A stretch of 64,000 nt of DNA from CALINF01 sp039980455 (GCA_039980455.1 JBDXCG010000003.1:2024236-2088235), one strand, 5' to 3'. Positions 35,946-46,076 are shown, counted from the first letter of the stretch. Notes: generated from the letters alone by a model not told the origin. Numbers and translations: made by a program.

Positions 35946-36854
35946 ATGTCAGAACAGTATGTAAAAGCAAACGGCGTCAGGCTTGCCTACGACGGCTTCG
36001 GCGACAAAGGCAATCCCCCTCTGATTCTAATTATGGGACTTGGCACGCAGATGATCGCGTGGCCAGACGAGCTCTGCACTGGACTCGCCCAGCAGGGTTT
36101 TTATGTCGTGCGTTTTGATAATCGCGACATAGGTCTGTCTGAGAAAATGGAAAATGCTCATATTCCCAAGGCCTCTCGCCTGATGCTGCTATCAAAACTG
36201 CGGCTACCCATGCGCGTACCTTACACGCTCAACGACATGGCGCGGGACGTGATCGGTCTGATGGACAGCTTAGGGTTGAGCCGTGCACACATCGTCGGCG
36301 CATCCATGGGAGGAATGATCGGACAGATTGTCGCAGCGCTGTTTCCAGAGCGAATACTGTCGTTTACTTCCATTATGTCCAGTAGCGGCGATCGCAAGTT
36401 ACCCGGCGCGCGCCAGGATATTGTGATGGACATGGCCAAGCGTGCTATGGGGATGGAAGCTGTGACCATGGAAGGCACCATCGCGCTGTGGCGCAAGATA
36501 GGCAGCCCCGACTACCAGCCCAGCGATGAGGAACTTGCCGCACGCATTACACGCAGCCTGGAGCGCAGCAATTATCCTGAGGGTTATTCACGGCACCTCG
36601 CAGCAATCATTGCCAACGGCAGCCGGGTGGAGTTGTTGAAAAAGATTACTGCACCGACGCTGGTTATTCATGGCAAGGACGACGCGCTGGTACCCGTAGA
36701 ATGTGGCATTGATACAGCCAAGCACATACGCGGTAGCACGTTGGAGGTTATCATTGGCATGGGGCATGACCTACCTGTTGAGCTGGTACCCACTTTTGTG
36801 AAACTGATATCGGAACATGCATTGGCAGCACAGCAGCGTGTGACCGCCGCCTAA
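35946..36854 (+). CDS. Alpha/beta hydrolase
   Basis: 302 residues of alpha/beta hydrolase fold. Oxyanion region LILIMGLGTQMIAW, nucleophile elbow GASMGGMIGQIVA (Ser in GxSxG), acid Asp in HGKDDALVP and base His in GMGHDLP. The family covers esterases, lactonases and C-C hydrolases, and the substrate cannot be told. AAGGAG lies 12 bases upstream of ATG. It is probably co-transcribed with the DUF1330 gene and convergent with the amidohydrolase gene. Confidence 0.9.
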   Translation: MSEQYVKANGVRLAYDGFGDKGNPPLILIMGLGTQMIAWPDELCTGLAQQGFYVVRFDNRDIGLSEKMENAHIPKASRLMLLSKLRLPMRVPYTLNDMARDVIGLMDSLGLSRAHIVGASMGGMIGQIVAALFPERILSFTSIMSSSGDRKLPGARQDIVMDMAKRAMGMEAVTMEGTIALWRKIGSPDYQPSDEELAARITRSLERSNYPEGYSRHLAAIIANGSRVELLKKITAPTLVIHGKDDALVPVECGIDTAKHIRGSTLEVIIGMGHDLPVELVPTFVKLISEHALAAQQRVTAA

Positions 36855-36876
36855 TTCAGAGAGCCGGTATTGGCTT

Positions 36877-38376
36877 CTAGTTAGCGTTGAGCATTGGCCG
36901 ACCAGGCTTTGCCCCGGTTAAGTCTCCGCCCTCTACTACCACCTTTCCGCCTACAATAATGTAGTCCCAACCGGTGGCCTCTCGATAGGGATCGGTATAG
37001 CGCGCATTGTCTTGCAGGTTGTCCAAGGCAAATACCAATAGATCCGCATCCGCTCCCACCTGCACACGCCCCTTGAGTTTGAAGGCTGGCGCAAATGATG
37101 CGAGGCGACGAGCAGGGTAGTAACTGGCTCTGGCTATCGCATCAGACAACTCCAGCACCCCTTCATCGCGTACAAAGTGCGCCAGTAATCGAGTGAAACT
37201 ACCTGCGCCATTGGGTGCAGACTTAATCTCAAACTGTAATGAGGGCATGGCATCTGTTGAGACCATCATCCCTGGATACCGTAGTGCCCGGCGCAACCAT
37301 TCTTCCTTCATATAGTGATGGATAACACTGCTGTCGGGACGCTCCTTGCGAGTGCGCTCCCAGCTCTCACGCGTGAAATACTCACCCGTCTCGCTCCACT
37401 GCACATCTTGATAGGTAATGCCGAAGATAGTCTGCCAGTCTCGGTCAAACACGGCAGCCATAATCGATGTGGAGCCCGCCGTGTAGGGGAAAATCTCCGT
37501 CGTTACATTCGCACCACGTTCGTTAGCTTCATCGATTGCTGCCAACCAGGCATCGATCTCCCCCATGGCGTTGGCATTGATGTGACAGATGTGGAGCTTG
37601 GAACCCTTAGCGATGGCCAGCTGCAGCATATCGTGCAGTGGCTGGATATCACCATTTACGCCACGGCGTATGTGCGCCCAAACAACCGTATCGTTGGCAC
37701 TGGCCAGGTCAAAGATCATCCGCAACTCTTCATCGCTCACCGCGTCTGACATATAGTCCAGCAGCAGCCCAATACCCAGGCCTCCCTGATCCAACCCCTG
37801 CTGAATCAATTCACCCATGGTCGCTATCTGCGCGGGCGTAGCACGTTGTGTAAACGCTGCTCCCGGCACCATCTGTCCGGTCTTGGACAATAGGTAGGGT
37901 TGGTCTTTACCTTCAATAACCTTAATACGAATCGCATAATGACCTACCGACGCACCATAATTGGCGTGCGCCTGATCGCGAATAAATTCACCGTAGAACG
38001 ACAGCGGGAAAGCGCCTGCCTCGAGATCCAGAGCCGTGGTCACACCGTCTTTCACCTGCAATTTTTCTCCATAGGGAAAAGGTGTGTGCGTATGCAGGTC
38101 GATGAACCCCGGCGCTACGATGCGTCTATGCGCATCAATAACGCGCTCGCCAGAAAGAGGCTGCTCGCTCAGCGCCGCTATCGTGCCATTCGTCACACCC
38201 ACGTTGAGCACTTTGTCGGTACCCGAGGCGGGGTCAATAACGCGGCCACCCTCTATCACCAGATCGTAGTCTGCTCTTGCAGCACACATTCCCAACAGCA
38301 GAATCAGGGCTAGGCACGCTCTTGAGCCAGACACTACAAAGGGTCGACGACGGGCAGGTATCAGCTGAAAATTCAT
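36877..38376 (-). CDS. Secreted amidohydrolase, D-aminoacylase/dihydroorotase-like
   Basis: 499 residues with a signal peptide ending near CAARA. The amidohydrolase barrel has YDLVIEGGRVIDPASGTDK, APGFIDLHTHTPFPYGEKLQ (metal His-x-His), AHIRRGVNGD, HICHINANAMGE and VSTDAMPS, ending with the composite beta domain (VGGKVVVEGG). Members of this branch hydrolyse N-acyl-D-amino acids or cyclic amides. An ATG nine codons upstream (38403) is possible, but the signal peptide reads better from 38376. It is divergent from the alcohol dehydrogenase gene. Substrate inferred only. Confidence 0.87.
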   Translation of the reverse strand: MNFQLIPARRRPFVVSGSRACLALILLLGMCAARADYDLVIEGGRVIDPASGTDKVLNVGVTNGTIAALSEQPLSGERVIDAHRRIVAPGFIDLHTHTPFPYGEKLQVKDGVTTALDLEAGAFPLSFYGEFIRDQAHANYGASVGHYAIRIKVIEGKDQPYLLSKTGQMVPGAAFTQRATPAQIATMGELIQQGLDQGGLGIGLLLDYMSDAVSDEELRMIFDLASANDTVVWAHIRRGVNGDIQPLHDMLQLAIAKGSKLHICHINANAMGEIDAWLAAIDEANERGANVTTEIFPYTAGSTSIMAAVFDRDWQTIFGITYQDVQWSETGEYFTRESWERTRKERPDSSVIHHYMKEEWLRRALRYPGMMVSTDAMPSLQFEIKSAPNGAGSFTRLLAHFVRDEGVLELSDAIARASYYPARRLASFAPAFKLKGRVQVGADADLLVFALDNLQDNARYTDPYREATGWDYIIVGGKVVVEGGDLTGAKPGRPMLNAN

Positions 38377-38435
38377 GTATGCTCTGTCTGTCAAAATAAT
38401 CAAACCACAGTAAAGCAGATAAAAAGGAAAAAGCT

Positions 38436-39641
38436 ATGCCGGCGTTTCACCAGGAACTGATCTATCGCGCCAAACTCTCATTGAAGGGACGCGTTTTTGC
38501 CAAGCCTCAGCCAAAGCCGCTGCTGTTTTCCGGACCGGGTTCCAGTAAATCCCTGTGTAAAACCATCGCGGAATTCGGCTTGCGAAATATCCTGGTCGTA
38601 ACAGACAAACCACTGGTAGAGCTGGGTATTCCAGCGGGCACTATCGAAGCGCTCAACGCGCTGGGCGTCTCCACCACTGTTTACGATGGCGTTGAACCCG
38701 ATCCAACGAAACAGGTTGTCGATGCCGGAATAGCATTACTCAAGCAATCTGGATGCGACAGCGTGCTGGCGTTTGGCGGAGGCTCTTCCATCGACGCCGC
38801 CAAGGTTATTGCGTTGGGAGCGGCGAATAATTGCAGCGCAGAAGACTGCATGGGGTTCAAACAATGCGACCTACCTAGCCTGCCATTTTTTGCCATCCCC
38901 ACTACCGCCGGCACTGGCTCTGAAGGCACCTTTATTGCCGTTATTTCGGATAATGAAACACACTCAAAGGGTGGCGTTGTTGATCCGTGCCTGATACCCC
39001 GAGCTGCGGCGCTCGACCCGGAACTAATGACCGGATTACCTCCGCACATTACTGCTGCCACCGGAATGGATGCACTCACCCACGCGATTGAATCTTACAT
39101 CGGCAACTGGGGTACACCCGAGACGCGCTTCTATGGCCTGGCTGCGATCAACCTCATATTCAACCATCTCGCGGAGGCCTGTAAGAACGGTGACAACCTG
39201 GAAGCCCGCGAGGCAATGTCGCAAGCGTCTTATTATGGCGGGCTGGCTATCACCAACGCTATGGTGGGTTATGTGCATGCGGTGTCACACAACCTGGGTG
39301 GTAAGTATGGCCTGCCACACGGACTGGGCAATGCAATCGTGCTCCCCCACATAATGACGCTCATGAAAGACGCCGCCTGCACACCTTTATCTGAGATCGC
39401 CGTGCACGCGGGGCTGGGCAGCAAGGGCGAGCCACAAGCAGCGCTGGCTCAGAAACTAATCGACCGGGTTGTAGCGCTCAACGAAGAAATCGGCATACCA
39501 ACAGCCACAGATGTGATCAAAAGCGAAGACATTGAGGAATTGGCCGACGTCATACTTGCAGAAGGTTCCGGCTACCCTACTCCGCGTTTCCTGGAGCGCG
39601 ATGAATGCGTGAACCTGCTTAAGAGTATTCAGGCAGCCTAA
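38436..39641 (+). CDS. Iron-containing alcohol dehydrogenase
   Basis: 401 residues of group III Fe-ADH. The NAD-binding GGGSSIDAAK follows VLAFG; IPTTAGTGSEGT is the family signature; metal ligands are the Asp/His around ALDPELMT, GMDALTHAIESY, HAVSHNLGGKYGLPHGLGNA. It oxidises an alcohol to an aldehyde or the reverse. The N-terminal extension (about 30 residues, including KLSLKGRVFAKPQ) is longer than in typical members. AAGGA precedes the ATG. Substrate unknown; neighbours handle lipids and amides. Confidence 0.92.
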   Translation: MPAFHQELIYRAKLSLKGRVFAKPQPKPLLFSGPGSSKSLCKTIAEFGLRNILVVTDKPLVELGIPAGTIEALNALGVSTTVYDGVEPDPTKQVVDAGIALLKQSGCDSVLAFGGGSSIDAAKVIALGAANNCSAEDCMGFKQCDLPSLPFFAIPTTAGTGSEGTFIAVISDNETHSKGGVVDPCLIPRAAALDPELMTGLPPHITAATGMDALTHAIESYIGNWGTPETRFYGLAAINLIFNHLAEACKNGDNLEAREAMSQASYYGGLAITNAMVGYVHAVSHNLGGKYGLPHGLGNAIVLPHIMTLMKDAACTPLSEIAVHAGLGSKGEPQAALAQKLIDRVVALNEEIGIPTATDVIKSEDIEELADVILAEGSGYPTPRFLERDECVNLLKSIQAA

Positions 39642-39674
39642 AGTCAAAAGGCTGTCTGCAACCGCTCCTTCGAG

Positions 39675-40484
39675 TCACTCAGTATCGTCAGTAAAAAGTG
39701 AGTACGTAGGATACTCAAGTACGATGGGGTTTGCGCCTGCAGCATCCTGAGTTCGAGCCTCGGCCCTCAGTGCGGCCAAATCGTCCGGCATGCGCCCACG
39801 CACCGCTCCCAGGTTTTTCCACTGATCGATAAACCGCTGCGGGGGATTATGTACGTCTGAGACGGCCATCACCTGTCCGGCAGCAACAAAGGCGCCAGTA
39901 ATGCGTTCGCCCTGCTCCTTTTCAAAACTGTCTATCTGTGCCAAAGCATCAACCAGCGCTGGCGACAACGCAGGCTCTGGTATGTTCTTAGGCTGGGCAG
40001 GATAGTCGCTGAAGTAGGCCAGAGTCTCTTCGACAGAGTGCGTCTCGGAACTGCGCCAGTAGGACAGCGTGGCGTCATTGAGTACTTGTCCGGTTGCAGG
40101 CTCGACAACGATGACCGTTGGCGTACCGTACAAAACCGGAATATCAAACAAACCCAGCAGCGGTTGCAGCGTGTCGAAATAGCCAACGTTAACCTTCAAC
40201 ACGTGATAGCGTGGAGACAGCTGGGAAGCAATCTCATTCTGCTCAAGCTTGTCACTGAAATCTCGACTGTCGTGGCACCAGTTGGCACCCAGCACCACCA
40301 TCAACAATTGTTGTTGCTTCACCGCGGTCGCTTTAGCTTCCTCAAACTGGCGCTCGACTTCAGCCGCCGTCACGGGCGCAGGAAAATTGTCATAGTCATC
40401 CGCCGCCTGAGTGCCAGAAATTGAAATCACAAGGGCACTGAGCAGCAACACGACGCGGGCTACACCTGAAAACGCATTAAACAT
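39675..40484 (-). CDS. Periplasmic thioredoxin-like protein with a CHDS site
   Basis: 269 residues with signal peptide (VVLLLSALVISISGTQA). The thioredoxin-like part begins at residue 58 (LLMVVLGANWCHDSRDFSDK). The active-site Cys70 remains, but the second Cys of CXXC is Ser73, so a normal dithiol reaction is excluded. A thioredoxin-fold cis-Pro (YGTPTVIVVE) is present; the C-terminal 100 residues are helical. AGGAG precedes GTG 40487 and ATG 40484; the ATG is used here. It may be co-transcribed with fadH, whose stop lies 51 bp upstream. Partner unknown. Confidence 0.8.
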   Translation of the reverse strand: MFNAFSGVARVVLLLSALVISISGTQAADDYDNFPAPVTAAEVERQFEEAKATAVKQQQLLMVVLGANWCHDSRDFSDKLEQNEIASQLSPRYHVLKVNVGYFDTLQPLLGLFDIPVLYGTPTVIVVEPATGQVLNDATLSYWRSSETHSVEETLAYFSDYPAQPKNIPEPALSPALVDALAQIDSFEKEQGERITGAFVAAGQVMAVSDVHNPPQRFIDQWKNLGAVRGRMPDDLAALRAEARTQDAAGANPIVLEYPTYSLFTDDTE

Positions 40485-40534
40485 CACGAAGGGGCTCCTA
40501 GTACTAGCGTATGACTTAATCTCGGCAACGCGCA

Positions 40535-42595
40535 CTAGATTTCTGCCGCGAGATAGCTCGCCTGCTTGATCGCATTCTTGGCATCAAGCTCCATGGCCTC
40601 ATAGGCACCACCAACCAATTCAACCGGCAGTCCTTTGGCCTGCGCCGCATCGTACAGCTCACGAGCAGGCTCCTGCCCGGCGCAAACAATCACGGTATCT
40701 ACCTCAAGCAGCTCTGGCTGATTATCGCGCAGGATATGTAAGCCTTGATCATCAATACGATCGTACTGCACACCGTTCAGCATCTTCACGCCTCTGCGCG
40801 ACAATGTCATGCGATGCGTCCAACCCGTAGTCTTGCCAAGACCGCGGCCGACAGATGTTTCCTTGCGCTGCATCAGGAATATCTCCCGGTCAGCGGCAAA
40901 CGTCACCGGCTCTACACCCGTTACCCCACCGCGCGGATGGTTGGCAAAATCAACGCCCCATTCCTTAGCAAACACATCGACGTCCATGGCAGCTGAGGTG
41001 CCCTCGTGGCTAATCAATTCGCTAACGTCAAAACCAATACCGCCGGCGCCCATCACAGCCACTTTCTTACCTACCGGCTTGTTACCCTTGATGACATCGA
41101 TATAGCTCACCACCATTGGATGGTCGATGCCTTCTATATCAGGTTGTCTGGGTGTTATACCGGTGGCAATCACGATGACATCAAATCCGCCAGCGGCAAG
41201 CATGTCGACATCAACGCGCGTACCCAGACGGAGATCGATACTGTTCACTTCGATCATGCGATTGAAATAGCGAACGGTCTCATAAAATTCTTCTTTGCCC
41301 GGAATCTTTTTGGCTAGATTAAACTGCCCGCCAATTTCATCGGCCGCTTCATACAAGGTCACTTTATGCCCACGCTCACTTGCCACGCTGGCATAGGCAA
41401 GGCCAGCGGGTCCCGCACCGACTACAGCGATATTCTTGGGGGCTGTTGTGGGTTCATAGTTGAGCAGGGTTTCATGACACGCCCTGGGGTTAACCAGACA
41501 GGAGGTAAGCTTGCGATCGAATGTGTGATCAAGGCAGGCCTGATTGCAGGCGATACACGTGTTGATTTCATCTTCACGACCTTCCATCGCCTTGTTCATG
41601 AATTCGCTATCTGCAAGCATTGGCCGTGCCATGGATACAAGATCGGCATCACCGCGCTCCAGCACTTCCTCGGCCACATGCGGCATGTTGATGCGATTCG
41701 ACGTGATCATCGGCACGCTCACTTCCTTGCGAATCCGTCCGGTGACCGAGGTAAACGCAGCGCGCGGCACCATGGTGGCGATTGTTGGAACTGCACTTTC
41801 GTGCCAGGTGAAGTGCGTAGAAATAATCGTAATGCCAGCTTCTTCAAGGCGCTTGGCAAGGGTTACCACTTCTTCCCAGCTCATGCCGCCTTGCAACATA
41901 TCCATCGCAGCAATACGAAAGATGATGATGAAGTCGTCACCCACGGCAGCACGCATTTTCGTAACCGTTTCCAGTGCAAAGCGCATACGATTTTCGTAGG
42001 ATCCACCGTATTGATCCGTACGACGATTGGTCTTCTCTACCAGGAAGCAGGAAATCAGGTATCCCGCTGAGCCGATAATTTCTACGCCGTCATAGCCTGC
42101 CTTCTGGGCAAGCACTGCGCAGTTCACATGATCATCGATCTGCTTCTGCACGCCCGCGGTGTCTATGTCGTTGGGCACGAACCCGCCAATGCGTGATTTC
42201 ACGGGCGAGGGTGCAACCAGCTTGGGGTTATAGGCCAGCGGACCGGTATGCAGGATCTGCAAACAAATTTTGACGTCTGCATCGGCTGAGTGCACTGCGT
42301 CTGTGACGACCCTGTGTTGCGCCGCAGCTGCTTCATCGTTGAGCATGGCGCCGTCCATTGCCGACTCTTCGTTAGGCGCAATACCGCCGGTGATAATCAT
42401 GCCAACGCCGCCGCGCGCACGCTCGGCAAAATAGGCCGCCATGCGCTCGAACCCGCCCTTCGTCTCCTCCAGCCCGGTATGCATGGAGCCCATAATCGCG
42501 CGGTTTTTCAACGTGGTAAAACCCAGGTCAAGCGGCTCAAACAGCATGGGATAGTGGCCGCCTACAGGCGTTGGAGCGTGTACTTGAAGACTCAT
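40535..42595 (-). CDS. fadH: 2,4-dienoyl-CoA reductase (NADPH)
   Basis: 686 residues, slightly longer than E. coli FadH (672) because of an N-terminal extension. It reduces 2,4-dienoyl-CoA for beta-oxidation of unsaturated fatty acids. The FMN barrel starts LFEPLDLGFTTLKNRAIMGS; the 4Fe-4S cysteines lie in CIACNQACLDHTF and LTSCLVNPRACHE; the FAD and NADPH domains carry VVGAGPAGLAYA and VMGAGGIGFDV. Close end-to-end resemblance supports the name. ATG is preceded by GAGAAC. It lies downstream of the amidohydrolase_2 gene on the same strand. Confidence 0.94.
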   Translation of the reverse strand: MSLQVHAPTPVGGHYPMLFEPLDLGFTTLKNRAIMGSMHTGLEETKGGFERMAAYFAERARGGVGMIITGGIAPNEESAMDGAMLNDEAAAAQHRVVTDAVHSADADVKICLQILHTGPLAYNPKLVAPSPVKSRIGGFVPNDIDTAGVQKQIDDHVNCAVLAQKAGYDGVEIIGSAGYLISCFLVEKTNRRTDQYGGSYENRMRFALETVTKMRAAVGDDFIIIFRIAAMDMLQGGMSWEEVVTLAKRLEEAGITIISTHFTWHESAVPTIATMVPRAAFTSVTGRIRKEVSVPMITSNRINMPHVAEEVLERGDADLVSMARPMLADSEFMNKAMEGREDEINTCIACNQACLDHTFDRKLTSCLVNPRACHETLLNYEPTTAPKNIAVVGAGPAGLAYASVASERGHKVTLYEAADEIGGQFNLAKKIPGKEEFYETVRYFNRMIEVNSIDLRLGTRVDVDMLAAGGFDVIVIATGITPRQPDIEGIDHPMVVSYIDVIKGNKPVGKKVAVMGAGGIGFDVSELISHEGTSAAMDVDVFAKEWGVDFANHPRGGVTGVEPVTFAADREIFLMQRKETSVGRGLGKTTGWTHRMTLSRRGVKMLNGVQYDRIDDQGLHILRDNQPELLEVDTVIVCAGQEPARELYDAAQAKGLPVELVGGAYEAMELDAKNAIKQASYLAAEI

Positions 42596-42665
42596 AATGT
42601 GTTCTCAGTCGTTATCGTTATGCAGCAAGATATTAGGTGGGATACGCAGGCTTTGGCAAGTCGGC

Positions 42666-43688
42666 CTAGTCCAGGCTGTAAACCCGCGTTGCACTGTCAT
42701 TAAAGAGGCTCGATTTGTCGGCCTCGCTGAAGTCCTGCACGATCTTTTTCACACCATTCCAGTACACGTTGTATGACAGCGAAAAACGGTCCACCGGAAA
42801 GTTACTCTCGAACATACAGCGCTTAGCACCAAAACAATCTATGGCATGCAGGTACCACTCGCGCTGCGCCTGAACAAATTCATCAGAGGTGGGCGGACAT
42901 TCACGCTCATGCCATCCCCAACCGTTGTCGGGCATGGCCAGGCCACCCAGCTTCAAATGGACGTTGGGGCATTCGGCCAGCGTCTGCATGTTCGTTTTCC
43001 ACTGAGCAAATATCTCTTCTTGTTGTCCGTCGAAACGACCCACGCCAATCGGCGTTGCAAAATGGTCCAAGATCATCGTGGTATCGGGAGCCGCTTTAGC
43101 GAGCGCCAAGAACTCATCCATCTGAGTGTGATAGTGCCAACTGTCATAGGTGTAACCAAGCTTTCCCAGCAGCTGGACTCCACGCTGAAACTCCGGCTCG
43201 TGAGCCATGCCTGGCGAGCTGCCGCCGGCAATCATCAGCTCTACGCCATCGGGAGGACAGGAGAGCGCGTGGCGAATGCCGCGAAACAATCCTTGGCTGG
43301 CCTCTACATGCGCGGCCAGCGATTCGCGCAATTGATCTTCGGGTAAGCGCAAATCACTGTGTGCTACCAGGCCTGCGATGGGTGGCAATCCAGCGCTGCC
43401 CCCCTCTCTACTCTGGGCCGCTATCTGCGCGACAAAACGTGTCTCTCCCACACTTCGCAGGTGCTGCGGACCTTCTTTGTCATACTCTGCCGAGCACTCC
43501 ATAAACATCGTCTTGCGAACGCCATGACCGGCACCCGTATCTCGGCGCAGATCCTCGAGTAGATACTGCCCAACGCCAAAGTCGTGCCACAAGTGATGAT
43601 GCGGGTCTACGATGTCGCGCTCTGGTTCCAGTGCCTCTTCTTGAACCTGATCTAGCCACGCTTGTTGATCCCGTTCTGCCATTTGCAT
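42666..43688 (-). CDS. Amidohydrolase_2 family metal-dependent hydrolase
   Basis: 340 residues of TIM-barrel amidohydrolase_2 family. DPHHHLWHDF near the N-terminus holds the metal His pair; later TMILDHFATP, the LKLGGLAM strand and FESNFPVDR with the catalytic Asp mark the barrel. Relatives hydrolyse lactones such as 2-pyrone-4,6-dicarboxylate or decarboxylate aromatics; the reaction here is unknown. AGGAGG lies eight bases before ATG 43688; ATG two codons later is possible. It is probably co-transcribed with fadH (70 bp gap). Confidence 0.88.
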   Translation of the reverse strand: MQMAERDQQAWLDQVQEEALEPERDIVDPHHHLWHDFGVGQYLLEDLRRDTGAGHGVRKTMFMECSAEYDKEGPQHLRSVGETRFVAQIAAQSREGGSAGLPPIAGLVAHSDLRLPEDQLRESLAAHVEASQGLFRGIRHALSCPPDGVELMIAGGSSPGMAHEPEFQRGVQLLGKLGYTYDSWHYHTQMDEFLALAKAAPDTTMILDHFATPIGVGRFDGQQEEIFAQWKTNMQTLAECPNVHLKLGGLAMPDNGWGWHERECPPTSDEFVQAQREWYLHAIDCFGAKRCMFESNFPVDRFSLSYNVYWNGVKKIVQDFSEADKSSLFNDSATRVYSLD

Positions 43689-43793
43689 ATCACTATCCTC
43701 CTGCGTTTATCATCCGAGGATAGCATGTGTTGTGCGCGCGTGATGAGGTACTATAGATGCCCTCAAGACTTACCTGTTTGTTAGGAACTGACT

Positions 43794-44567
43794 ATGCTCA
43801 ACCGCCTTATCACCACAACTGCTTGCGCACCGCTTTTGCTCGCGCTTCTCTTGACCTCTTCGATATCGACGCAGGCGCAAGATACCGTGCAATTGATGGC
43901 AAATACCTCGCCACCCTATGCCGACGTCAAACTACCCGATCGAGGCTTGGCTTTGGAAATCGTTGAGCATGTATTCAGCCGAACCGATTATCAGGCCGAC
44001 ATCACAATCGAGAGCTGGTCCCGAGCGATAGAAGGCGCATCCATTGGTGTGTATGACGGCCTGGCTACTGCCTGGTATACGCCTGAGCGCGGCGAAGATC
44101 TGCTATTTAGCGAACCCTATCTCAGCAGTAAGCTGATTATCGTTAAACGCCTTGAAGATCGTGGCCGTTTCCGCCAGTTAAGCGATCTAGCCGGTCGTCG
44201 ACTCGGTGTGCGCGCCGACTACGCCTATGGCATAGACTTCTCTACTGTTCCTGGCCTCATACTGGTCGAGGAGAATCACCTGATCCAGAACCTGCTTAAC
44301 CTGATGAATGGCTCCGTGGATTTCGTGATCGGGGATCAACGCACGATGACAATGCAGTTACACGAATACATGCAAGATCGTATTACGCGTTTTGAAGTAC
44401 TCCCTATCGATCTTCCTTCGCCAGCGCGTCACGTTGCCACCAGTCGCGAGCTCGCCGGCCACGAGAAGATCATCAGCGAGTTCAACAAGGCGCTGGCTGA
44501 AGCCAAGCGCGATGGCTCCTACAACGCCATATTGAAGAAATGGGATAGCCGCTACGAGGGCATTTAG
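43794..44567 (+). CDS. Periplasmic solute-binding protein, SBP_bac_3 family
   Basis: 257 residues with a cleavable signal peptide (LLLALLLTSSISTQAQ). The mature part matches extracellular solute-binding family 3: NTSPPYADVKLPDRGLALEIV, SWSRAIEGASIGVYDGLAT, FSEPYLSSKLIIVK and DLAGRRLGVRADYAYG. No permease or ATPase gene is adjacent, so it is an orphan; it could serve a distant transporter or act as a sensor input. AGGA sits seven bases before the ATG. Confidence 0.88.
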   Translation: MLNRLITTTACAPLLLALLLTSSISTQAQDTVQLMANTSPPYADVKLPDRGLALEIVEHVFSRTDYQADITIESWSRAIEGASIGVYDGLATAWYTPERGEDLLFSEPYLSSKLIIVKRLEDRGRFRQLSDLAGRRLGVRADYAYGIDFSTVPGLILVEENHLIQNLLNLMNGSVDFVIGDQRTMTMQLHEYMQDRITRFEVLPIDLPSPARHVATSRELAGHEKIISEFNKALAEAKRDGSYNAILKKWDSRYEGI

Positions 44568-44625
44568 TAGCGCAAACGCCGAATCTACGGCCGCTGCGCA
44601 GGCTCTATATGCCAACTTATCCACC

Positions 44626-44653
44626 TTGCATTAGGGCCCGGATCAGGTAGTAT
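44626..44653 (+). promoter_or_regulatory. Candidate sigma70 promoter for rhlE
   Basis: TTGCAT and TAGTAT with a 16-bp spacer end 67 bp before the rhlE start. Both hexamers are partial matches. Confidence 0.35.
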
Positions 44654-44720
44654 GCGCAGCGATCGCACTCGCTGACAGTGCGTAATCATCGTCAGCACCC
44701 ACTTTTTCCTTAAGAGTTTA

Positions 44721-46076
44721 ATGACGATGATATTTGATGATCTCGGATTGTCCGAGCCACTGCTGCGCGCAGTGAAAGAACAAGGTTACAACTCCCCTAC
44801 TCCCATTCAGGCTAAAGCGATACCTTTGGTGCGCGACGGTCAGGACATCATGGCAGCTGCACAAACCGGCACCGGCAAAACTGCCGGCTTTACGCTACCG
44901 ATGTTGTACCGGCTCGCCACAGGGTCACCCGCCAAGGCACGAAAGGCACGAGCGCTTGTATTGACGCCCACGCGGGAACTGGCCGCTCAAGTTGCCGCCA
45001 GCGTAGAAACCTACGGCAAGTATCTCAATCTGAGATCCGCTGTTGTGTTTGGTGGCGTGAAGATTAACCCCCAGATAGCCAAACTGAACAAAGGCGTAGA
45101 CATTCTTATTGCCACACCCGGCCGGCTGTTGGACTTGTACCAGCAAAAAGCGGTGTCATTTGAAGACCTTGAAATTCTGGTGCTCGATGAAGCCGACCGC
45201 ATGCTGGACATGGGCTTCATTCATGACATTCGCCGTATCGTGAAGGCACTGCCCAAGCAGCGCCAAACACTGATGTTCTCAGCCACTTTCTCCAAGCAGA
45301 TTCGCGACCTTGCCACTAACTTCTTGATCAATCCAAAGCAAGTAGACGTTGCCCCGCCTAATGCGACGGCAGATCGGGTTGATCAATGGGTGTATCCGGT
45401 AGACAAGAAGCGCAAGTCGGCCCTATTGACGCACCTTGTAAAAGACAATGGCTGGGACCAGGTACTTATTTTTACTCGCACCAAACACGGTGCCAACAAG
45501 CTCTGTAAGCAACTTGACCAAGCCGGCATTAGAAGCGCGGCGATTCACGGCAACAAAAGCCAGAACGCGCGCACTGAAGCACTCGCGCGGTTTAAGGGTG
45601 GCAAGATCAAGGCGTTGGTGGCTACCGACATCGCTGCTCGCGGCATAGATATCGAGCAACTGCCTCAGGTTGTTAACTTTGACCTGCCCAATGTCGCTGA
45701 AGACTATGTGCATAGAATCGGCCGCACAGGCCGCGCAGGCTCTGCCGGTCAGGCGCACTCGCTGGTAAGCGCCGACGAAGCAGACAACCTGTTTGGCATT
45801 GAGCGTTTGATCCGCAAGAATTTGCCTCAGCAGGAAGTTGAAGGATTCGAACCCGAGCACAGCCTGCCGGAGCGCCGAGCGCCTCGCCCGGCGAAAAAAG
45901 CCAACAATGGCAGAGCACCGTCAAACGGCAATGGTCGTCGCAGCGGTGGTGGTGGCGGCGGAAATAACGGCAACGGGAACCGCCGAGGACGCGGCGGCAA
46001 CGCCAGACCAAGCAACGGTAATGGCAACAGCAACGGCAATCGACGAAACAGCCGTTCAGGCGCTGGCGCTAGCTAA
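44721..46076 (+). CDS. rhlE: DEAD-box RNA helicase RhlE
   Basis: 451 residues. ATP-dependent RNA unwinding in ribosome assembly and RNA turnover. The N-terminal FDDLGLSEPLLRAVKEQGY matches RhlE; motifs AQTGTGKT (I), PTRELA, DEAD, SAT and HRIGRTGR (VI) are all present, followed by a Gly/Asn/Arg-rich tail from about residue 385 (repeats of GNGN, NGNRR) typical of RNA-binding tails. An ATG two codons later (44727) would align with the E. coli start and is possible. It is followed one base after its stop by an acyltransferase gene. Confidence 0.93.
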   Translation: MTMIFDDLGLSEPLLRAVKEQGYNSPTPIQAKAIPLVRDGQDIMAAAQTGTGKTAGFTLPMLYRLATGSPAKARKARALVLTPTRELAAQVAASVETYGKYLNLRSAVVFGGVKINPQIAKLNKGVDILIATPGRLLDLYQQKAVSFEDLEILVLDEADRMLDMGFIHDIRRIVKALPKQRQTLMFSATFSKQIRDLATNFLINPKQVDVAPPNATADRVDQWVYPVDKKRKSALLTHLVKDNGWDQVLIFTRTKHGANKLCKQLDQAGIRSAAIHGNKSQNARTEALARFKGGKIKALVATDIAARGIDIEQLPQVVNFDLPNVAEDYVHRIGRTGRAGSAGQAHSLVSADEADNLFGIERLIRKNLPQQEVEGFEPEHSLPERRAPRPAKKANNGRAPSNGNGRRSGGGGGGNNGNGNRRGRGGNARPSNGNGNSNGNRRNSRSGAGAS

